The notes: generated by a model not told the origin, from the letters alone. 64,000 nt of DNA from Pochonia chlamydosporia 170 (GCF_001653235.2 NC_035791.1:1798001-1862000), one strand, 5' to 3'; shown: positions 43,629-56,432, counted from the stretch's first letter. Made by a program: numbers and translations.

Positions 43629-46600
43629 ATGGTCAGCAAACGGAAGAGAGTGCTGGAGGACTTCGATCCTAACAAGTCGGACTCCGAGGATGAGAACTTT
43701 GACCCTTCAGAGGCTAAGGCCCCTAGAAGCTCCAAAAAGGCGAGGCCATCTCGCGGCTCCCGCCCTTCCGGTAGCCGCAGGAAGGGGCACAGATATCGAG
43801 GCTCCGACATTGACGATGATGACGAGATTCTGTCCGATAGCATGGCAGAGGACTCCTTTGCCGAGGACGACTCGGAAGACGAAAATGCACCTGTAAATGC
43901 TGCCGGCCGCCGCACAAGAAAAGCTGCTAGAACTCATCACAACTATCGGGAGAGCAGTGCCGACGAGGATGCAGAGGACATGTTAGATGACTCTGATGAG
44001 GCGGACAAGGGTGCTGACACTGCTGAGGACCCGGATGAGCCCGCAGGGAGAAGACTTGTTAAGCTCAAAGTCCCCAAAGGGTCATCGGAAGGTGTCACAC
44101 GAAGAGCAACCCGAGCCAGTACTGCCGATGCGGAAGAGTTTGTTGAGCTGTCCAACTCTGGTAGGCACGCAGTGATTTCTCGCGACTCCCGCAGCCGCAG
44201 CCCAGAGGCGTATTCCCGAGTCCGACGGTCATCTCGCTCGATGAAGGGGTTGCATACAGCGCCTGAAACTATTGATGAGGCGACTCAAGAGAGCAGCAAC
44301 CGGGTTGCCCAGGAAGCGGACGAACCCGACGAGCTCTCGCACGACTACAAACCCCCCGAGAAGAAGGAGGTTGGGGATGAAGTCATGGGAGACACGACTG
44401 CTGCTCCCGACGATACAGATGCAGCTGAACCGGTCAAGGAAGTCGAAGATGTGGCTGAACCTGCACCGGTAGAAGAAGATGACGATGATGACGATGTTCC
44501 CGTTACGCGCAGGACTCGTGCATCTAGAGCCGCTGCCAATGCATCAGAAGAAGAAAAGGTGGAAGAGACGGATGAGGCAACCACCTCTCGGCGTCTGACA
44601 CGTGGTCGCTCCAAGAAATCAACTCAAGAGCCTAGCAGTGATTTTGAGCCTGGCGATGACTCGGAGGACGAGGCCATGTCTGAAAACAAGGGTGAAGATA
44701 TCGACAGTCCGACGCCAAGAGGAAGAAAAGATAGGCGCAGTGCGCGCAATTCTCGCCGTGGCGGAGACTCGGCTGAAGAGGATCTGGATGTGGACTTGGA
44801 CGAACTGAATGAAGAGGCGCGAGAGCTCCGACAATCATCACGACCCCGCCGACGACCAAGAGATGAATCGCCCATCGTTTATCAGGAATCTCGACGCGCT
44901 CGGGCTAGAGTCAATTACTACATGCCTCCATTGACGGCAGCTAACATCGAAGAGGAGGAAGTCGAGGATCCAGCCCCTACGCCTGCACGACGCCGCCGAG
45001 GAGGTGCTAGTATAGGATGGGAGAGAAATCTCAACACCACATTCGGTCCCTTTGGAGGAGGCGGTGGTGGAGGCTCCCTTCTCAGCGGGCCGTGGGGTAC
45101 GGGCGCGGCTGGTGGTGTTGATTCGGATAGCAGCGACGACGAAATGGTTCACCGTTCGAGCGTTGCTGGAAATGCTGGCATGACGCCAACGTCAGGCGCT
45201 CCAGCTGGAGGGTTGCTGCCAGGCGGCCTCGGAATGAATCCAGAAGCCACCCCCAATGTCGGCAAGATCAAGGATAGGAAAGCGCTTGCCGATGCCGATC
45301 CCCTCGGAGTCGACATGAATGTTGATTTCAGCAAGGTCGGAGGTTTGCAAGGCCACATCGACCAGCTCAAGGAGATGGTTCAGCTCCCATTGCTGTATCC
45401 TGAGCTCTTTGCCAAGTTTCATGTCACTCCGCCTCGCGGTGTTCTCTTCCACGGTCCTCCAGGTACTGGTAAAACGCTTTTGGCTCGGGCCTTGGCCAAC
45501 TCCGTCGGCTCTGGGGGCCGAAAGATTTCGTTTTACATGCGCAAGGGAGCAGATGCCCTCAGCAAGTGGGTTGGCGAAGCCGAAAAGCAGCTGCGGCTTT
45601 TGTTTGAGGAAGCTAGAAAGACTCAACCTAGCATCATCTTTTTCGACGAGATTGATGGTTTGGCACCTGTTCGATCTAGCAAGCAGGAACAAATTCACGC
45701 CTCTATTGTGTCAACTCTGCTGGCTTTAATGGATGGCATGGACGGCCGCGGCCAAGTTATTGTAATTGGTGCCACCAACAGACCCGACAATATTGATCCG
45801 GCCTTGCGACGGCCCGGACGATTTGATAGAGAGTTTTACTTCCCTCTGCCGGACATTGAGGGCCGCCGATCGATCCTCAATATCCACACCAAGGACTGGG
45901 GTCTGTCTGAGCAATTTCTGGCTTCCCTCGCTGAGAAGACCAAAGGTTACGGTGGCGCTGATCTTCGAGCGCTGTGCACCGAGGCAGCGTTGAATTCCAT
46001 TCAACGAACATATCCCCAAATCTACTCCTCCACCGAGAAACTCATTGTGGACCCGAACAAGATTAGTGTTCATGCCTCGGATTTCATGATCTCCATTAAG
46101 AAACTGATTCCATCGTCGGAGCGTTCCGCAACGTCGGGTGCAAAGCCTTTGCCGAGTGCTGTTGAGCCGCTTCTACGAGCTCAGTTTGCCGATGCCAAAA
46201 GGCTGCTGGACGACTTGTTGCCTAGGAAGAAAAAGACTACGGCACTCGAGGAGGCCATGTTTGAACAGTACAATGATTCAGACCACGGCTTTGCGCGAGA
46301 AGCCATGCAGCAAGAGTTTGAGCGCTCTCGTGTGTTTCGCCCTCGGTTCCTCATTTATGGCACGCACGGCATGGGCCAAGCATACATATCTTCGGCCATT
46401 TTGCATCATTTTGAAGGCGTTCATGTCCAGAATTTTGATTTGCCGGCTCTCCTTGCTGATGGTCGGGTAAGTTCCCCTCTATATACTATACCTATCCACA
46501 TAGGTCACACTAACAGTATATAGGCGATGGAACAAGTGATCGTCGGTCTCTTTACTGAAGTGCGTCGCCACAAACCCAGTGTCATATATATTCCCAATGT

Positions 46601-48561
46601 TGAAGCATGGTACGCGACATTATCTGGATCGATTGCGTACATAACCTTCCAAACCATGTTGAGGTCTATCCCACCGACGGACCCCGTTCTCTTACTCGCG
46701 ACGGCTGAGTGTGCCAAAGACGACCTTCCTAGCCAGTTGGTACACGATCTCTTTGGGTTCTCCCGCAAAAACAGAATGGAAATCCCGCGGCCAGAAAGAG
46801 TAAGTCTCGCGATCCGTTTTCAGTAGACCCTGTGCCTGACCAATATAACAGATCAACCGTATGGAATACTTTAAAGCGACTCTCGATTACATCAGAAAGA
46901 AGCCAGCCGACTTTCCTGACCCCGAGAACCGGAAGAAGAGAGTTCTGGAAGAACTTCCTGTTGCGCCTGCCATTTCTCCAAAACCGCCAACCAAGGAGGA
47001 GGTTAAGGCTTTGAAGAGAAGGGACCATCAGTGGCTCAATGCTCTCAAGATTCAACTCCAGCCGATTATGGATCAGATCAACCGAAAGTACAAAAAGTTC
47101 AGGCAACCCGTTATTCCACAAAGCCACATCGACTATCTCTTTGCAGAGTCCGATCCCAACTTTGTTCGACCAGACATCACAGAGGGGATCATACGACCTT
47201 ATGAGATTGTCAAAGACAAGCATGGCAATGATGTACTCAGAGACACGGCCAGCGGCAAGTGCTATTACAATTTGGAGACGACTACGATTGAGGAGCGACT
47301 GTCGAATGGATTCTACACTCGGCCAAAGGACTTTTTGTTTGATATCAAGGCCCTGGCCAAGGATGCTCGGAATATCGGCGACAAGGAACGTACTCTCAAA
47401 GCAAATGAACTGTTGAGCAACGTAGAGGTTGATATCGCTAGTATCGAAACCAACAGCGGAGCAGTTGACTGGGAGGGCCTGCATCGACGCCAAGTCGAGC
47501 GAGCTGCTCAAGCGGCAGAGAAGGAGCGAAAGCGCAAGGCTATGCAGTCAATACTGGAGCGAGTGCAATCAGATTTAGGAGGAGGCAACGATAGTGACTC
47601 GCAGGGACCGCTTACGTTGGGCGAGGCGGTTCCTGGATCGCGCACTACGGCTAGGTTCCAGCTGCGAAGTCCATTGTCCAATGGGCTTGAAGAGGCTGCC
47701 CCCGGACAAGAAGCAAGCAACCTGAGCAACGGCGCCGAAGGACCGTCAAAGGAGGGTGGTGATGTACAGATGAGCGGAGTGGATGATCAGACCCAAGCGG
47801 GCACCCAGACGTCAGCCATGGGGCCGCCTACGAAATCCGAGAATGACTCTACTAAGCACACTGGCATGACGCAGATTTCGCAAAGGTCAGCAGTTACTGC
47901 TCTGCCACCCGGGGTGTCGCCGTCGGCTGTGATCAACGATGCCTCTACAACCAAGACGTCTGATCCTTCCACGCATAGATCGTCCAACTTTAGCACACAG
48001 CTCACCAATGGCAACCATGGTGTGCAGCAGAACAATGGTGATGGCGATCAAGACGTGGAATTGCCCGACACGCTAGTTGTGCCAAGCCAGGCTACCCCAA
48101 GCGATGAGATCTGGCTTCACTCGCAGGCGCATGGACTCGCTCGGGGCCAAATGGCGCCTGGAGCAAATTCAAGCAGCAGCGCAGTTTCTCTCCAGTCGCA
48201 GGCCCGTCAATCCAGCGGCCATACCGGTGACGCTCCCGTCCAGCCATCGCAGGAACCACTATCGCAAGAACCCCAGGGACTACGGTACTCGGGCTCGTCC
48301 GCATCGCAACCGCCTGCTGTCGATGTGTCCATTGACAACCTGCTCCATGTGCTGATCGACGGTACGTCAGGATGCACGATTGAGCAGCTCGAGCAAATCA
48401 ACCGAGAGCTCATGGACGAGATTTGGAAGTCTAGACACGAGTGGAACCGACACGCTGTTGTGGTTCACCTGGGCAGCGTGTTCAATGATGTCATACTAGA
48501 CATTGAGCAGATTCAAGGTGTAGGATCTTCAAGTCAGCGCGACAGTAACCTGGAAATATAG
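43629..48561 (+). CDS. YTA7: Chromatin AAA+ ATPase Yta7 (ATAD2/Abo1 family)
   Basis: Three exons: 43629-46466, 46524-46799 and 46852-48561, 1607 residues. The first 480 residues are highly acidic with Ser-rich patches, typical of the histone-binding arm. The first AAA domain begins near residue 570 (FSKVGGLQGHIDQLKEMV), with Walker A GPPGTGKT near 609, Walker B IIFFDEID near 670 and the sensor GATNRPDNIDPALRRPGRFD. The second AAA domain is degenerate (IYGTHGMGQAY in place of Walker A), as in yeast. A divergent bromodomain follows (DHQWLNALKIQLQPIMDQI near 1095). The C-terminal third is low-complexity until the final helical block DNLLHVLIDGTSGCTIEQLE. Yta7 disassembles or loads histone H3-H4 and shapes nucleosome density in chromatin. 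Both junctions are in phase and within conserved sequence. Confidence 0.95.
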
Positions 48562-48820
48562 CAGAAACGCAGAGGATAAGAGAACGGAACATGGACTTGG
48601 TTAGGATGCGGGTAATGGTGAAATTCGTTTTTGTTTCGTATTATGAAGAGCCAAGCATGTCTGTGGCCAGTAGGAGTTTGGTTGTAGCCACTATGGAAAG
48701 ATGTTAATGCATGCAAGAACAAAAAAAAGGCTAGAGTAGAGCATCAGCAAACATGTGTACTTGATCACTTCAGTTTCCATAAATACCACGTAATTCTATT
48801 AACTATACACACCGTCATAT

Positions 48821-49928
48821 TCACATCTTTGCCTTTGCAAGATCTATCCTCCTCCCTTCATCATCCTGTTCTGCGACTCTCAAATCTGGTAATACAGCTG
48901 GCATAATCCTCCTTGGTGACGCGCCTTCCACGACGGAATACCCCGAAAAATCAGTCACGCCACAAAAGTCCCTTAGGAAATCTTCATCAAGGAATAACTC
49001 CCCGTTGACTTTTTCTGCTGGCGCCCTAATGATCCCCAATATGGCGTCACTAAAAATAGTGGCCTTTCTTAGGTCTACGCGCTCTTCTTCCCCTGAGAAG
49101 TGCTGCGTTGCCGCTGACTCGATGGCCTGTATAATGAGCTTCCATTTCAAAACGATGCAAACTTATAAAAAAACGAAGAAGAAGAATGAGGGAAAAAAGA
49201 GGAAAAAACTCACCACTGCAGGCCAAATACTAGAAATGGCCATCCCAGAACCAACTTTTCCCTCACGCACAAAATCCATCCCCAGTCCCTTGGTCAGCAC
49301 ACTCATGCCCACCTTGCCCATCGCATAGGCTGTCTTTCCGCGGAAAAAGCGGCTATATATAGGTGGACTGACGACTACGATGCGTGCAGCGGGCGAAAAG
49401 TGCGGCAGACATGCCTGCACGACGGCGTATAGACCCTCTGGATTGACGCGCTGCATGAGCTGGAAGCGTTTGAGGGGGGTGTTTGCCACGGAGGACCAGT
49501 ATATTGCGCCGGAGTTGTAGACCAGGAGGTCTATACGGCCGTATTTCTGGATTTCTTAGTTGGTGTTTAAATGTGGGATGAAGGGAAAAACGTACGGATA
49601 TAATGGTGGTGATGAGGTTGTTGATGCTGTCTTCGTGGCGGACGTCTACGGGGATGGCGAGGGCGTCGCCGGCAGAGGATGTGATTTCCCGGGCGACGGT
49701 GGTTAATGTGCTGGCTGGGGAGTTTGGGTCCGGTGGGAAGGGGGAGGCTTGGGGGTCGGATGTTGATTTTGCGGCGACGACGACTATTTTGTGAGTTTTG
49801 TGTTATATGTTGAGTGAGGAATGGGATGGGGTGAAAGTACCGGTGTAGTTGTTTTTGGCGAGGTCAATTGCTACTTGGCGGCCGATGCCGCGTGATGCGC
49901 CGACGACGAGGGCGACGGGTTTGGTCAT
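48821..49928 (-). CDS. Short-chain dehydrogenase, HSDL2-like
   Basis: Four exons: 49928-49841, 49783-49596, 49546-49214 and 49138-48821, 308 residues. The NAD(P) loop is VVGASRGIG near residue 10, followed by YNSGAIYW in place of the NNAG motif, and the catalytic YAMGK pair. SGMAISSIWPAV matches the stretch after the active site in HSDL2-type enzymes (N-A-L-W-P-type), and KATIFSDAILGIIRAPAEKVNGELFLDEDFL matches their C-terminal half. Unlike animal HSDL2 there is no SCP2 sterol-carrier domain. The substrate is unknown; peroxisomal or mitochondrial fatty or steroid carbonyls are suggested only by family. No clear peroxisomal tripeptide: the end is AKAKM. It is convergent with YTA7 and its stop is 259 bases from that gene's stop. 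Confidence 0.88.
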
Positions 49929-50362
49929 TTTGAGTTTTAGGAGCGTGAATTTGAATTTGGGTGAGGATAAGGACAAGGAGATGGGTTGGAAGTGGTTATA
50001 TACATGGTGAGAGGGATGTACATGAATGTGAAGTTGAAGATTCCCCGGATTTGTGGGGCGGACGGATTAGTGAACGGAGTGCCTCGGCAGGCGTGGGGCT
50101 GGAGATGGAGATGGAACAGATGGATGAGATCGGATGTCGGGGATGGCTAAACTCCGATTTGGGGGAATGGGATATAGATGATAATAAGTTGCTAGGGGGT
50201 TGACGATGCCGAGGAGACTGCGTAGAAGTAAGAAGTGCAGGTCACTTATATGATTATATCATACAAGGATCACTCAACAAGCATGTGCTGAATGGTATTG
50301 TACGCCAATGGTTGAATATCTCGTTACAAGTGCAAATCCAAATGACATTGCCATTCTATATT
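49929..50362. other. Intergenic, upstream of the dehydrogenase
   Basis: 434 bases, G/A-rich on the + strand at 50040-50130 next to the dehydrogenase start. It ends at the 3' end of the ankyrin gene. Nothing else seen. Confidence 0.4.
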
Positions 50363-52309
50363 CTACGTTTCCAATTCTGGCAGCAGCCTCACATCCATCC
50401 ATTCCTGCAACTCAGCTGCCAACTCACTACTCATAGCATCCTCCGCTCCCTCACTTGAATACTTGCCAATCAAATACTGGACATGCTCCAAATTTACATT
50501 CTTTAACTTCGCCAAGTCGAACAAATGCCCCAATAGCTGCGAATTACCCGCCATCTGAAGCTCACACGCAAATTCAAGCACCGACTGCTGGCCATGCTCT
50601 GGGTCAATTCTTGCCCCGTTTCCCAACAGCACTACCAATCGCTCACGCAGATCGTCAGTCAGTGGGGGCACCTCCTTCCCTCTGCCGGCCCAATTGTCAC
50701 TGTAAACCGGGAACTTTAATGTCATCTCGTAGCTCAACAGGGCTTGAATGATGGAGTAGCGACTGCCGGTGTCATTTATCCGTCGGCTTGTGGCGACGGA
50801 GTCAACCTTCGCACCATTATCGATGAGGATTTGTATCATGTCGAGGTTGCCGTCGTACAAGACTGCGAAAAGCAACGGTGTGCCATCGAAAGGTGCATTC
50901 TTTATTCTCCGTAGCCGTGCATCCTTGACCACTGATTCCTTGTGGACAGACTCAGGGTCACATTGGATGATCATCTCGACTAGTTCCATTCTTGCTTCAT
51001 GCCACGGTGACTCTCTCCTATTTGGTGAGAAACATTCGTGAATTAAGGTCCATGTGTAGTCGCCCGAAGGAGACACAGTGCCCAACGTGGGATTTGCGCC
51101 ACTCTCCAGCAGCTGTGTAGCAACGAGATATGCACCCCGGACAACGGCATGGCACACGGCGGTGTGTCCGTCCATGTCCCTTCGATCTATATCGATTCCA
51201 CGTTCAACCAGCATCTTGGCCACCTCGGCACGTTTGCGTTGCCCCCGTAAGTCTACCACCGCGGCTAGGGTGTGCAGAACCGTCCTGCCGTTGGCATCCA
51301 GTGCGCCAAGGTCGACAGTTGACCGCTCGAGTAGGATCTGGGCAATATTAGCGTCCTGGTGGGATGCTGCCAAATGCAATGCTGTGCTCGCGTCTCGTAA
51401 CACCATAGCTCCAGTAATGTCAGGAAGCGTAATAAGATACTCGCATATACGGGTCTGACCGCCCACAAGTGCTTCCGCGAATGCCTTCTTCGTCAGCTCA
51501 AATGCTGCGTCAGGGTGCAGGCCATGCCACATCAACAGCTGACGGACAATGTCCAAATGGCCACCTCGCACGGCCATGTCTAGAGCAGTATCGCTGCCAA
51601 AGGGTGGCTCCGCATATATATCGATTCCAGGTTGGTCGAGGAGATAGCGAGCCAGCTCTGCGTGACCATTTTGCGACACCATGTGCAACGCCGTGTAGCC
51701 ACGCCGGGTGTAGTCGTTGACGCCTACCAACGGTTGTTGCAGAAGCAGGCTGACGATATCCTTCTTGTTCATGGCAGCCGCACCAGGGAGTGCAGGCTCC
51801 TGCTCATCCACCAAGGTAGCCCCGCCCCGAATGAGGATTTCCAATATCTCCTGTCTCTTCCTGACGCCGCTGGCGCCTTGCTTCAGATTGCGAACATGCA
51901 ACGCCTTGCCCAGCGGATATGGACGTCCCATGGATTGGACCCAGGCGGGCGAGTGAACGGCACCTCCATTGTGGACGATATATCTAACTATATCGGGGTG
52001 GAGGTTTTGTATGGCCGCGTGTAACGGCGATGGAGGCACTTTGCTGGATCTCGTTGGTCTGGTTACGTCTAAATCGGCCCCAAGGCGATGCGCCAATGTG
52101 AAGGTGTCGAGGCGGCCAACTTGTGCAGCCCAGAAGAGGCATGAGTGACTCGGCTTGTCATGTTTGATGTGGAGTTTATACAAATGGCGGTTGAGTGCCG
52201 TGTAGAAGTATCGTGATGTGCGAATCCAGGCGCTGAGACTCTCGCGATCTGGGATCCATTCGCCAATGTCCAGAAGCAAGCTCAAGGGAAGGTCGCGAAG
52301 ATTGATCAT
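50363..52309 (-). CDS. Ankyrin-repeat protein with F-box-like N-terminus
   Basis: One exon, 648 residues. The first 45 residues (LRDLPLSLLLDIGEWIPDRE then LSAWIRTSRYFYTALNRHLY) look like a fungal F-box: the LP..LL..I pattern with a following LS....SR.FY. Then come at least ten ankyrin repeats between about 55 and 550, for example TALHMVSQNGHAELARYLLD, TALDMAVRGGHLDIVRQLL and TAVCHAVVRGAYLVATQLLE. The C-terminus is helical without a repeat pattern. Such fungal proteins may recruit targets to SCF ubiquitin ligases, but many are uncharacterised and lineage-expanded. No transmembrane or catalytic motif. The ATG at 52309 begins right at the F-box-like helix. It stands alone, with a 1.1 kb intergenic region upstream. 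Confidence 0.85.
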   Translation of the reverse strand: MINLRDLPLSLLLDIGEWIPDRESLSAWIRTSRYFYTALNRHLYKLHIKHDKPSHSCLFWAAQVGRLDTFTLAHRLGADLDVTRPTRSSKVPPSPLHAAIQNLHPDIVRYIVHNGGAVHSPAWVQSMGRPYPLGKALHVRNLKQGASGVRKRQEILEILIRGGATLVDEQEPALPGAAAMNKKDIVSLLLQQPLVGVNDYTRRGYTALHMVSQNGHAELARYLLDQPGIDIYAEPPFGSDTALDMAVRGGHLDIVRQLLMWHGLHPDAAFELTKKAFAEALVGGQTRICEYLITLPDITGAMVLRDASTALHLAASHQDANIAQILLERSTVDLGALDANGRTVLHTLAAVVDLRGQRKRAEVAKMLVERGIDIDRRDMDGHTAVCHAVVRGAYLVATQLLESGANPTLGTVSPSGDYTWTLIHECFSPNRRESPWHEARMELVEMIIQCDPESVHKESVVKDARLRRIKNAPFDGTPLLFAVLYDGNLDMIQILIDNGAKVDSVATSRRINDTGSRYSIIQALLSYEMTLKFPVYSDNWAGRGKEVPPLTDDLRERLVVLLGNGARIDPEHGQQSVLEFACELQMAGNSQLLGHLFDLAKLKNVNLEHVQYLIGKYSSEGAEDAMSSELAAELQEWMDVRLLPELET

Positions 52310-53453
52310 GGCGGCAAGACTGAGGAGTGGCCGGCCCTCATGACAGAATGGTCGTTATTTTTTTCCATGTGCAGACATGCGCGAGAGAGGGACGGTGCTT
52401 GGTGGTGTTGATGCCTGGAGTTGATGGACATGGATATGGATGCTTCAAGAAGGGCAAAGAATGCTCAAGTGGTGGGTTAAGCAAGCAGAGTCTTGAAGGG
52501 CTGACCAACTGCATGGTGCTGACGACAAGTGGACTCTATGGGTTGAATTGTCCACGATTACACAGTCGTTGCTTTTAAGAATCGTAAATACTGAGATGAG
52601 AAATGTAGAGACTCGGATGAAGTTGAGTTGTCGCGAACTTTTTGATTGTTTCCAGAGCTCAAATGTCAGGGTCCCGTCTGCACTGTGCATGTGTGCATTG
52701 TCTCGGGCATTGGGCCGTGAAACCAGCGCATCGCTCACTGCAAGCCCCGGCGTCAAGAGCTCCAGCCAGTCTGGTGCTTTAATGTGCGTCAAGGCAGGCA
52801 ATCGCGGCATTCGCAAATTAGTACCTTTTAGGACACTTGAAGAAGTAGATAAGGTATTGGCGGTATCATGAATAGGCACACTCAGTTTCCATCACTTCAA
52901 GCAGAATAAGCCACCATCTCTGCAGCCAGTTCGTAGCAACAGTGTTCAAATGTTGGCTCCGCGGAGAATGCAGACACCACCAGACCAAACACCAGACTCG
53001 ACACCAGGCAGTATTCTCATAAGTCTCTCCAAGACAGACAAATGTCTGCTCAATTTCAATGGAATCTGCACCAACATCTATTTACAACCTCTCAAATCCA
53101 TCCAATCATCATGCCATCCTTATCCTCCACGCCAAACACATAACGCCGTTCCCGTCATCCAGTCCCGCAGCGGCTCGATGACTGAACCATCCGAACCAAA
53201 TCCAGTAATTTAGCCTCGGCTCTCCACAGTCCCCAGTGCACACAGCGCATTTGCATTTGCCGTCTCCAATTGAGAATTCCGGGGTTTCGCAACATGAGCA
53301 ACCACCGACATCTCAGCCAAGCATTTATTCCTGCACCATTATATAGATGACTATCACGCCATCGAAACCCATCAAACATATCCAGTCGTAGTCTTGGGAC
53401 CAACCATCCACATTGTTCATATAATCACAGCGTACATACTACCACGTACAAAC
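52310..53453. other. Divergent intergenic region
   Basis: 1.14 kb between the starts of the ankyrin gene and the GST gene. No motif-bearing frame; short open stretches on both strands look accidental. Confidence 0.45.
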
Positions 53454-54380
53454 ATGGCCGGCGGCCGCATCGATTGTTACCTGGATATTGGTACGTCCTG
53501 CTTCAACAATAACGGATGCTCTGGTTCGAGTTGCATAGCCCAGCTAACTGACTGTACCAGCATCCTTCTTCAGCTATGTCTGTTTCGCAGACCTGCAACC
53601 CAATCTAGACAAACTAGCCGCCAATGGCGTCGAAGTAGAGTAAGTCTCACCATCAACATCGAAACACCAGCATCCTAACGTGCACAGGTTCCATCCCGTC
53701 TTTCTGGGTGGCATCAACCATCTTTCCGGTAAGCCCTACAACCTCCAATCTGCATCATATCTAACCCCCTCAAGGCAACAAGCCACCTTGGACCCTCGCA
53801 GCCAAGGCCAAGTATCTCACCTACGATACCGCCCGGGCTGCTGCTCGTGTCGGCATATCCAACTACCAAACGCCCCCGGACCTATTTGAACGAGCAAAAA
53901 CCCAGTCTGCCCTGCGGGCCATGCTCTTCATCAAGGCGAATTACCCCAAGGAAAAGTTCCAGTCGACGCTGCACTTCCTGCTGCACCGGTTCTGGACGCC
54001 ACCCAACGCTGATGTCGTTGACGAAGCTAGCCTCAGGACATTGCTTGCCGAAGCAACTGAGACGCCTGACGGGGGAGCAAAGTTGTTCACTGAAGCGGAT
54101 GTCACTCGTATCATGGACGGCAGGGCAGCCATGAAGAAGAAGCTGGCGGAGGATACGGGCAAGGCTGTTGAGTCGGGCGCATTTGGATGCCCCTGGTTCC
54201 TGGTGACGAACTCCAAGGGCGAGACCCAACCCGTCTTCGGAAGCGATAGGTACGTTTGGTCACTGTTTCGAGAGTTGAGGCGTGTTTATTGACGTTCTTA
54301 GGTTCAACCATATTTATATGCACCTTGGTATCCAGTTCCAAGATGTTGCCGTGTTGGCTCCATCATCGTCCAAATTGTAA
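53454..54380 (+). CDS. Glutathione S-transferase kappa-like (DsbA family)
   Basis: Five exons: 53454-53490, 53561-53639, 53688-53728, 53775-54249 and 54302-54380, 236 residues. The thioredoxin-like start is RIDCYLDIASFFSY, where the Ser of the SFFSY block is the usual kappa-class catalytic Ser. It continues FADLQPNLDKLAANGVEVEF, HPVFLGGINHLSGNKPPW (made by joining exons 3 and 4), the helical insert with RAMLFIKANYPKE, and the cis-Pro loop GAFGCPWFLVTN, ending GSDRFNHIYMHLG. Kappa GSTs are mitochondrial or peroxisomal and conjugate glutathione to small electrophiles; related bacterial enzymes are hydroxychromene carboxylate isomerases. No transit peptide is evident. Three very short exons at the 5' end make automated prediction error-prone, yet every junction is in phase and restores a family motif. 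Confidence 0.9.
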
Positions 54381-54587
54381 ATGTACAGAATATAGCTATG
54401 AGAAAATACATCACAATTTCACATTTTATTATCCATATTCGTATTGTAGCGTGACAGTGTAAATAATTAGAAACAGTCACACATGCCGACATATCCACTC
54501 TTATTCACCACCCACTCACCAAAAATCACCACTCATCTCACCCCACGCAGCAGACCTCACTCACTCACTCACATCACCACCCTCACA

Positions 54588-55234
54588 ATGCAGCCCGAAC
54601 TAACGCTCATCGTCGCCGCCACGCGCAGCATGGGCATCGGCCTCAACGGCACCATGCCATGGACCGGCCTCCGCAAAGAAATGCAGTATTTCGCGCGTGT
54701 CACGACGCGACTTCCACCCCAGGTACCCCCGCCCAAAATCCAACCACCACCATCAACACTAACCGAGCAAAGGCCCCTCCCAACTCCATCAACGCAGTGA
54801 TAATGGGCCGCAAAACATGGGAATCCATCCCCCCGAAATTCAGACCCCTAAAGAACCGCCTCAATATCGTCATCTCCCGCTCCCACACTTCTGCTTTGCC
54901 CGGCGACTTTTCACCCTCTGAGCCCGTGAGGGTGTCGTCGCTGGAGCAGGCTATTCAGTTTGCGAGACATCCTCGTATCAGTAGGGTGTTTGTCATGGGC
55001 GGGGGCCAGATATACGATGCGGCGCTGAAGATGGACGCCGCGAAGAGGGTGTTGCTGACGAGTATTGAGAAGGAGTATGAGTGTGATACTTTTTTTGGTG
55101 TGAACCTTGAGGGGGATGAGGGTTGGCGGAGGAAGGGGGTTGATGAGTGGAGGGAGTGGACGGGGGAGGAGGGCGATGGGAAGGAAGAGGAGGCTGGTGT
55201 TGGATATGAGTGGCAGATGTGGGAGAGGGTGTAG
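54588..55234 (+). CDS. DFR1: Dihydrofolate reductase
   Basis: Two exons, 54588-54722 and 54773-55234, with a 50-nt intron containing CTAAC, 198 residues. It reduces dihydrofolate to tetrahydrofolate with NADPH. The start ELTLIVAATRSMGIGLNGTM and MPWTGLRKEMQYFARVTT form the substrate side. After the splice SINAVIMGRKTWESIPPKFR and PLKNRLNIVISRS bind NADPH, and RVFVMGGGQIYDAAL is the glycine-rich loop. The end is DEWREWTGEEGDGKEEEAGV then YEWQMWERV. Fungal DHFRs often have a longer C-terminal acidic loop than bacterial ones, as here. It is convergent with CBP3. No unusual residue is seen at the conserved positions I could check. Confidence 0.95.
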
Positions 55235-55507
55235 ATGGTTTTATGTTGTGGGAGGAAGGAAGAGCGTTGGATCTGATATTAACACTGGACATGTTGTACA
55301 AATTCATGTGGGAGTACTGGGTCTGATATGAATCCTGAAATTTTTTTACATGTTCATGTCAGAGGGAATAGAAGCGCATTGGATCATAGGAATGAAACTA
55401 GAATACCATATTGTACAAGTGTAATGCTACTGTACGAAATACACAACAGAAGTTGGGATACCATCTGTCCAATATACAAGAATTCACCACCTCGTCACAC
55501 CCACCCC

Positions 55508-56432
55508 CTACGCCTTCTCATTCGCAACCTCCCCCTCAAAAGCCTTCTTAAACGGCTCCTCCAACCTCCTCCAAAACACATCCACCGGCTTCCCCAAGAT
55601 ATCGCCCGCCCTCTGCGGAAAATCCACATCACTCGCCGCCTCCAACGACGCCAAACTCGACCTCATCCACCCGACGATTGCGCACAACGCCCGCGGATCA
55701 ACCTCCGGCGCCCCCTTGAACAAGTTTCTCCAAACTGCACTCGCAAGAATCGCATCACCCTTGATGAGGCCCTCGTCATACGCGAGCAGCAGCCCCCGCC
55801 ACTGGACAAAAATATCCTTCAGGTACCGCTGGCGGAGGGCGCTGGACGTGATGCTGTGGTCGAGGTGCATCTTCTTTTCGCAGTCGAAGAAGAAGTGGTC
55901 GACGAGCTGTTGCTGCCAGTTGCGGAAGGTGTCGCGCTCGAAGCATCGGACCCGTGCTTGGAGGAGGTAGAGATGCAGCATGGTTACGTGGGACCAGGTG
56001 CTGAAGCTGGGTTGCAGGCCGAATGCTGATTTTCTTGTTAGGTTGTTCTTGAAAAGAGGGCAGAGGGTAAAACGTACTCTTGTGCCAGACATTGTCGGGG
56101 TCTATGGGTGTTCCTAGTTCTTCGCCGTCTTCTAACCGCACGACTTGGTCGTTGTTGCGCGCCTCTTCGGTGATGTGATAGTCTGCGGGTTGGGCGCACA
56201 GCTTGTACAGCTTCTCGGAGGCGCCTAGTACGCGGTATGATTCTCCTAGTGAGGAGCCTATGCCTAGGATTCGTCTTTGCGGGCTGGTGCTGAAGAATCG
56301 TGTCGGTACGGCGGACGATGAGCTTGTCGGTCGTAGAAAGTTCAGGGTCCTCGTAGGGGCGGCTCTGGAGGACGTGCGCATTGCTGCGCGTAGGAGCGTC
56401 CGGGTTTGTAATCTGCACGATTCGCAGGCCAT
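55508..56432 (-). CDS. CBP3: Cytochrome bc1 complex assembly chaperone Cbp3
   Basis: Two exons, 56432-56078 and 56025-55508, 290 residues. The first 55 residues are Arg/Ser/Thr-rich with almost no acidic residues (RTLLRAAMRTSSRAAPTRTL, then RFFSTSPQRRIL), a typical mitochondrial presequence. The splice restores WHKTFGLQPSFSTWSHVTML. The ubiquinol-cytochrome c chaperone domain follows: LHLYLLQARVRCFERDTFRN, WQQQLVDHFFFDCEKKMHLD, then RQRYLKDIFVQWRGLLLAYDEG and KGDAILASAVWRNLFKG. In yeast Cbp3 works with Cbp6 at the mitoribosome exit to receive cytochrome b. Length fits the family. It lies 363 bases downstream of the ketoacyl synthase gene on the same strand, and both products work in mitochondria. 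Confidence 0.92.
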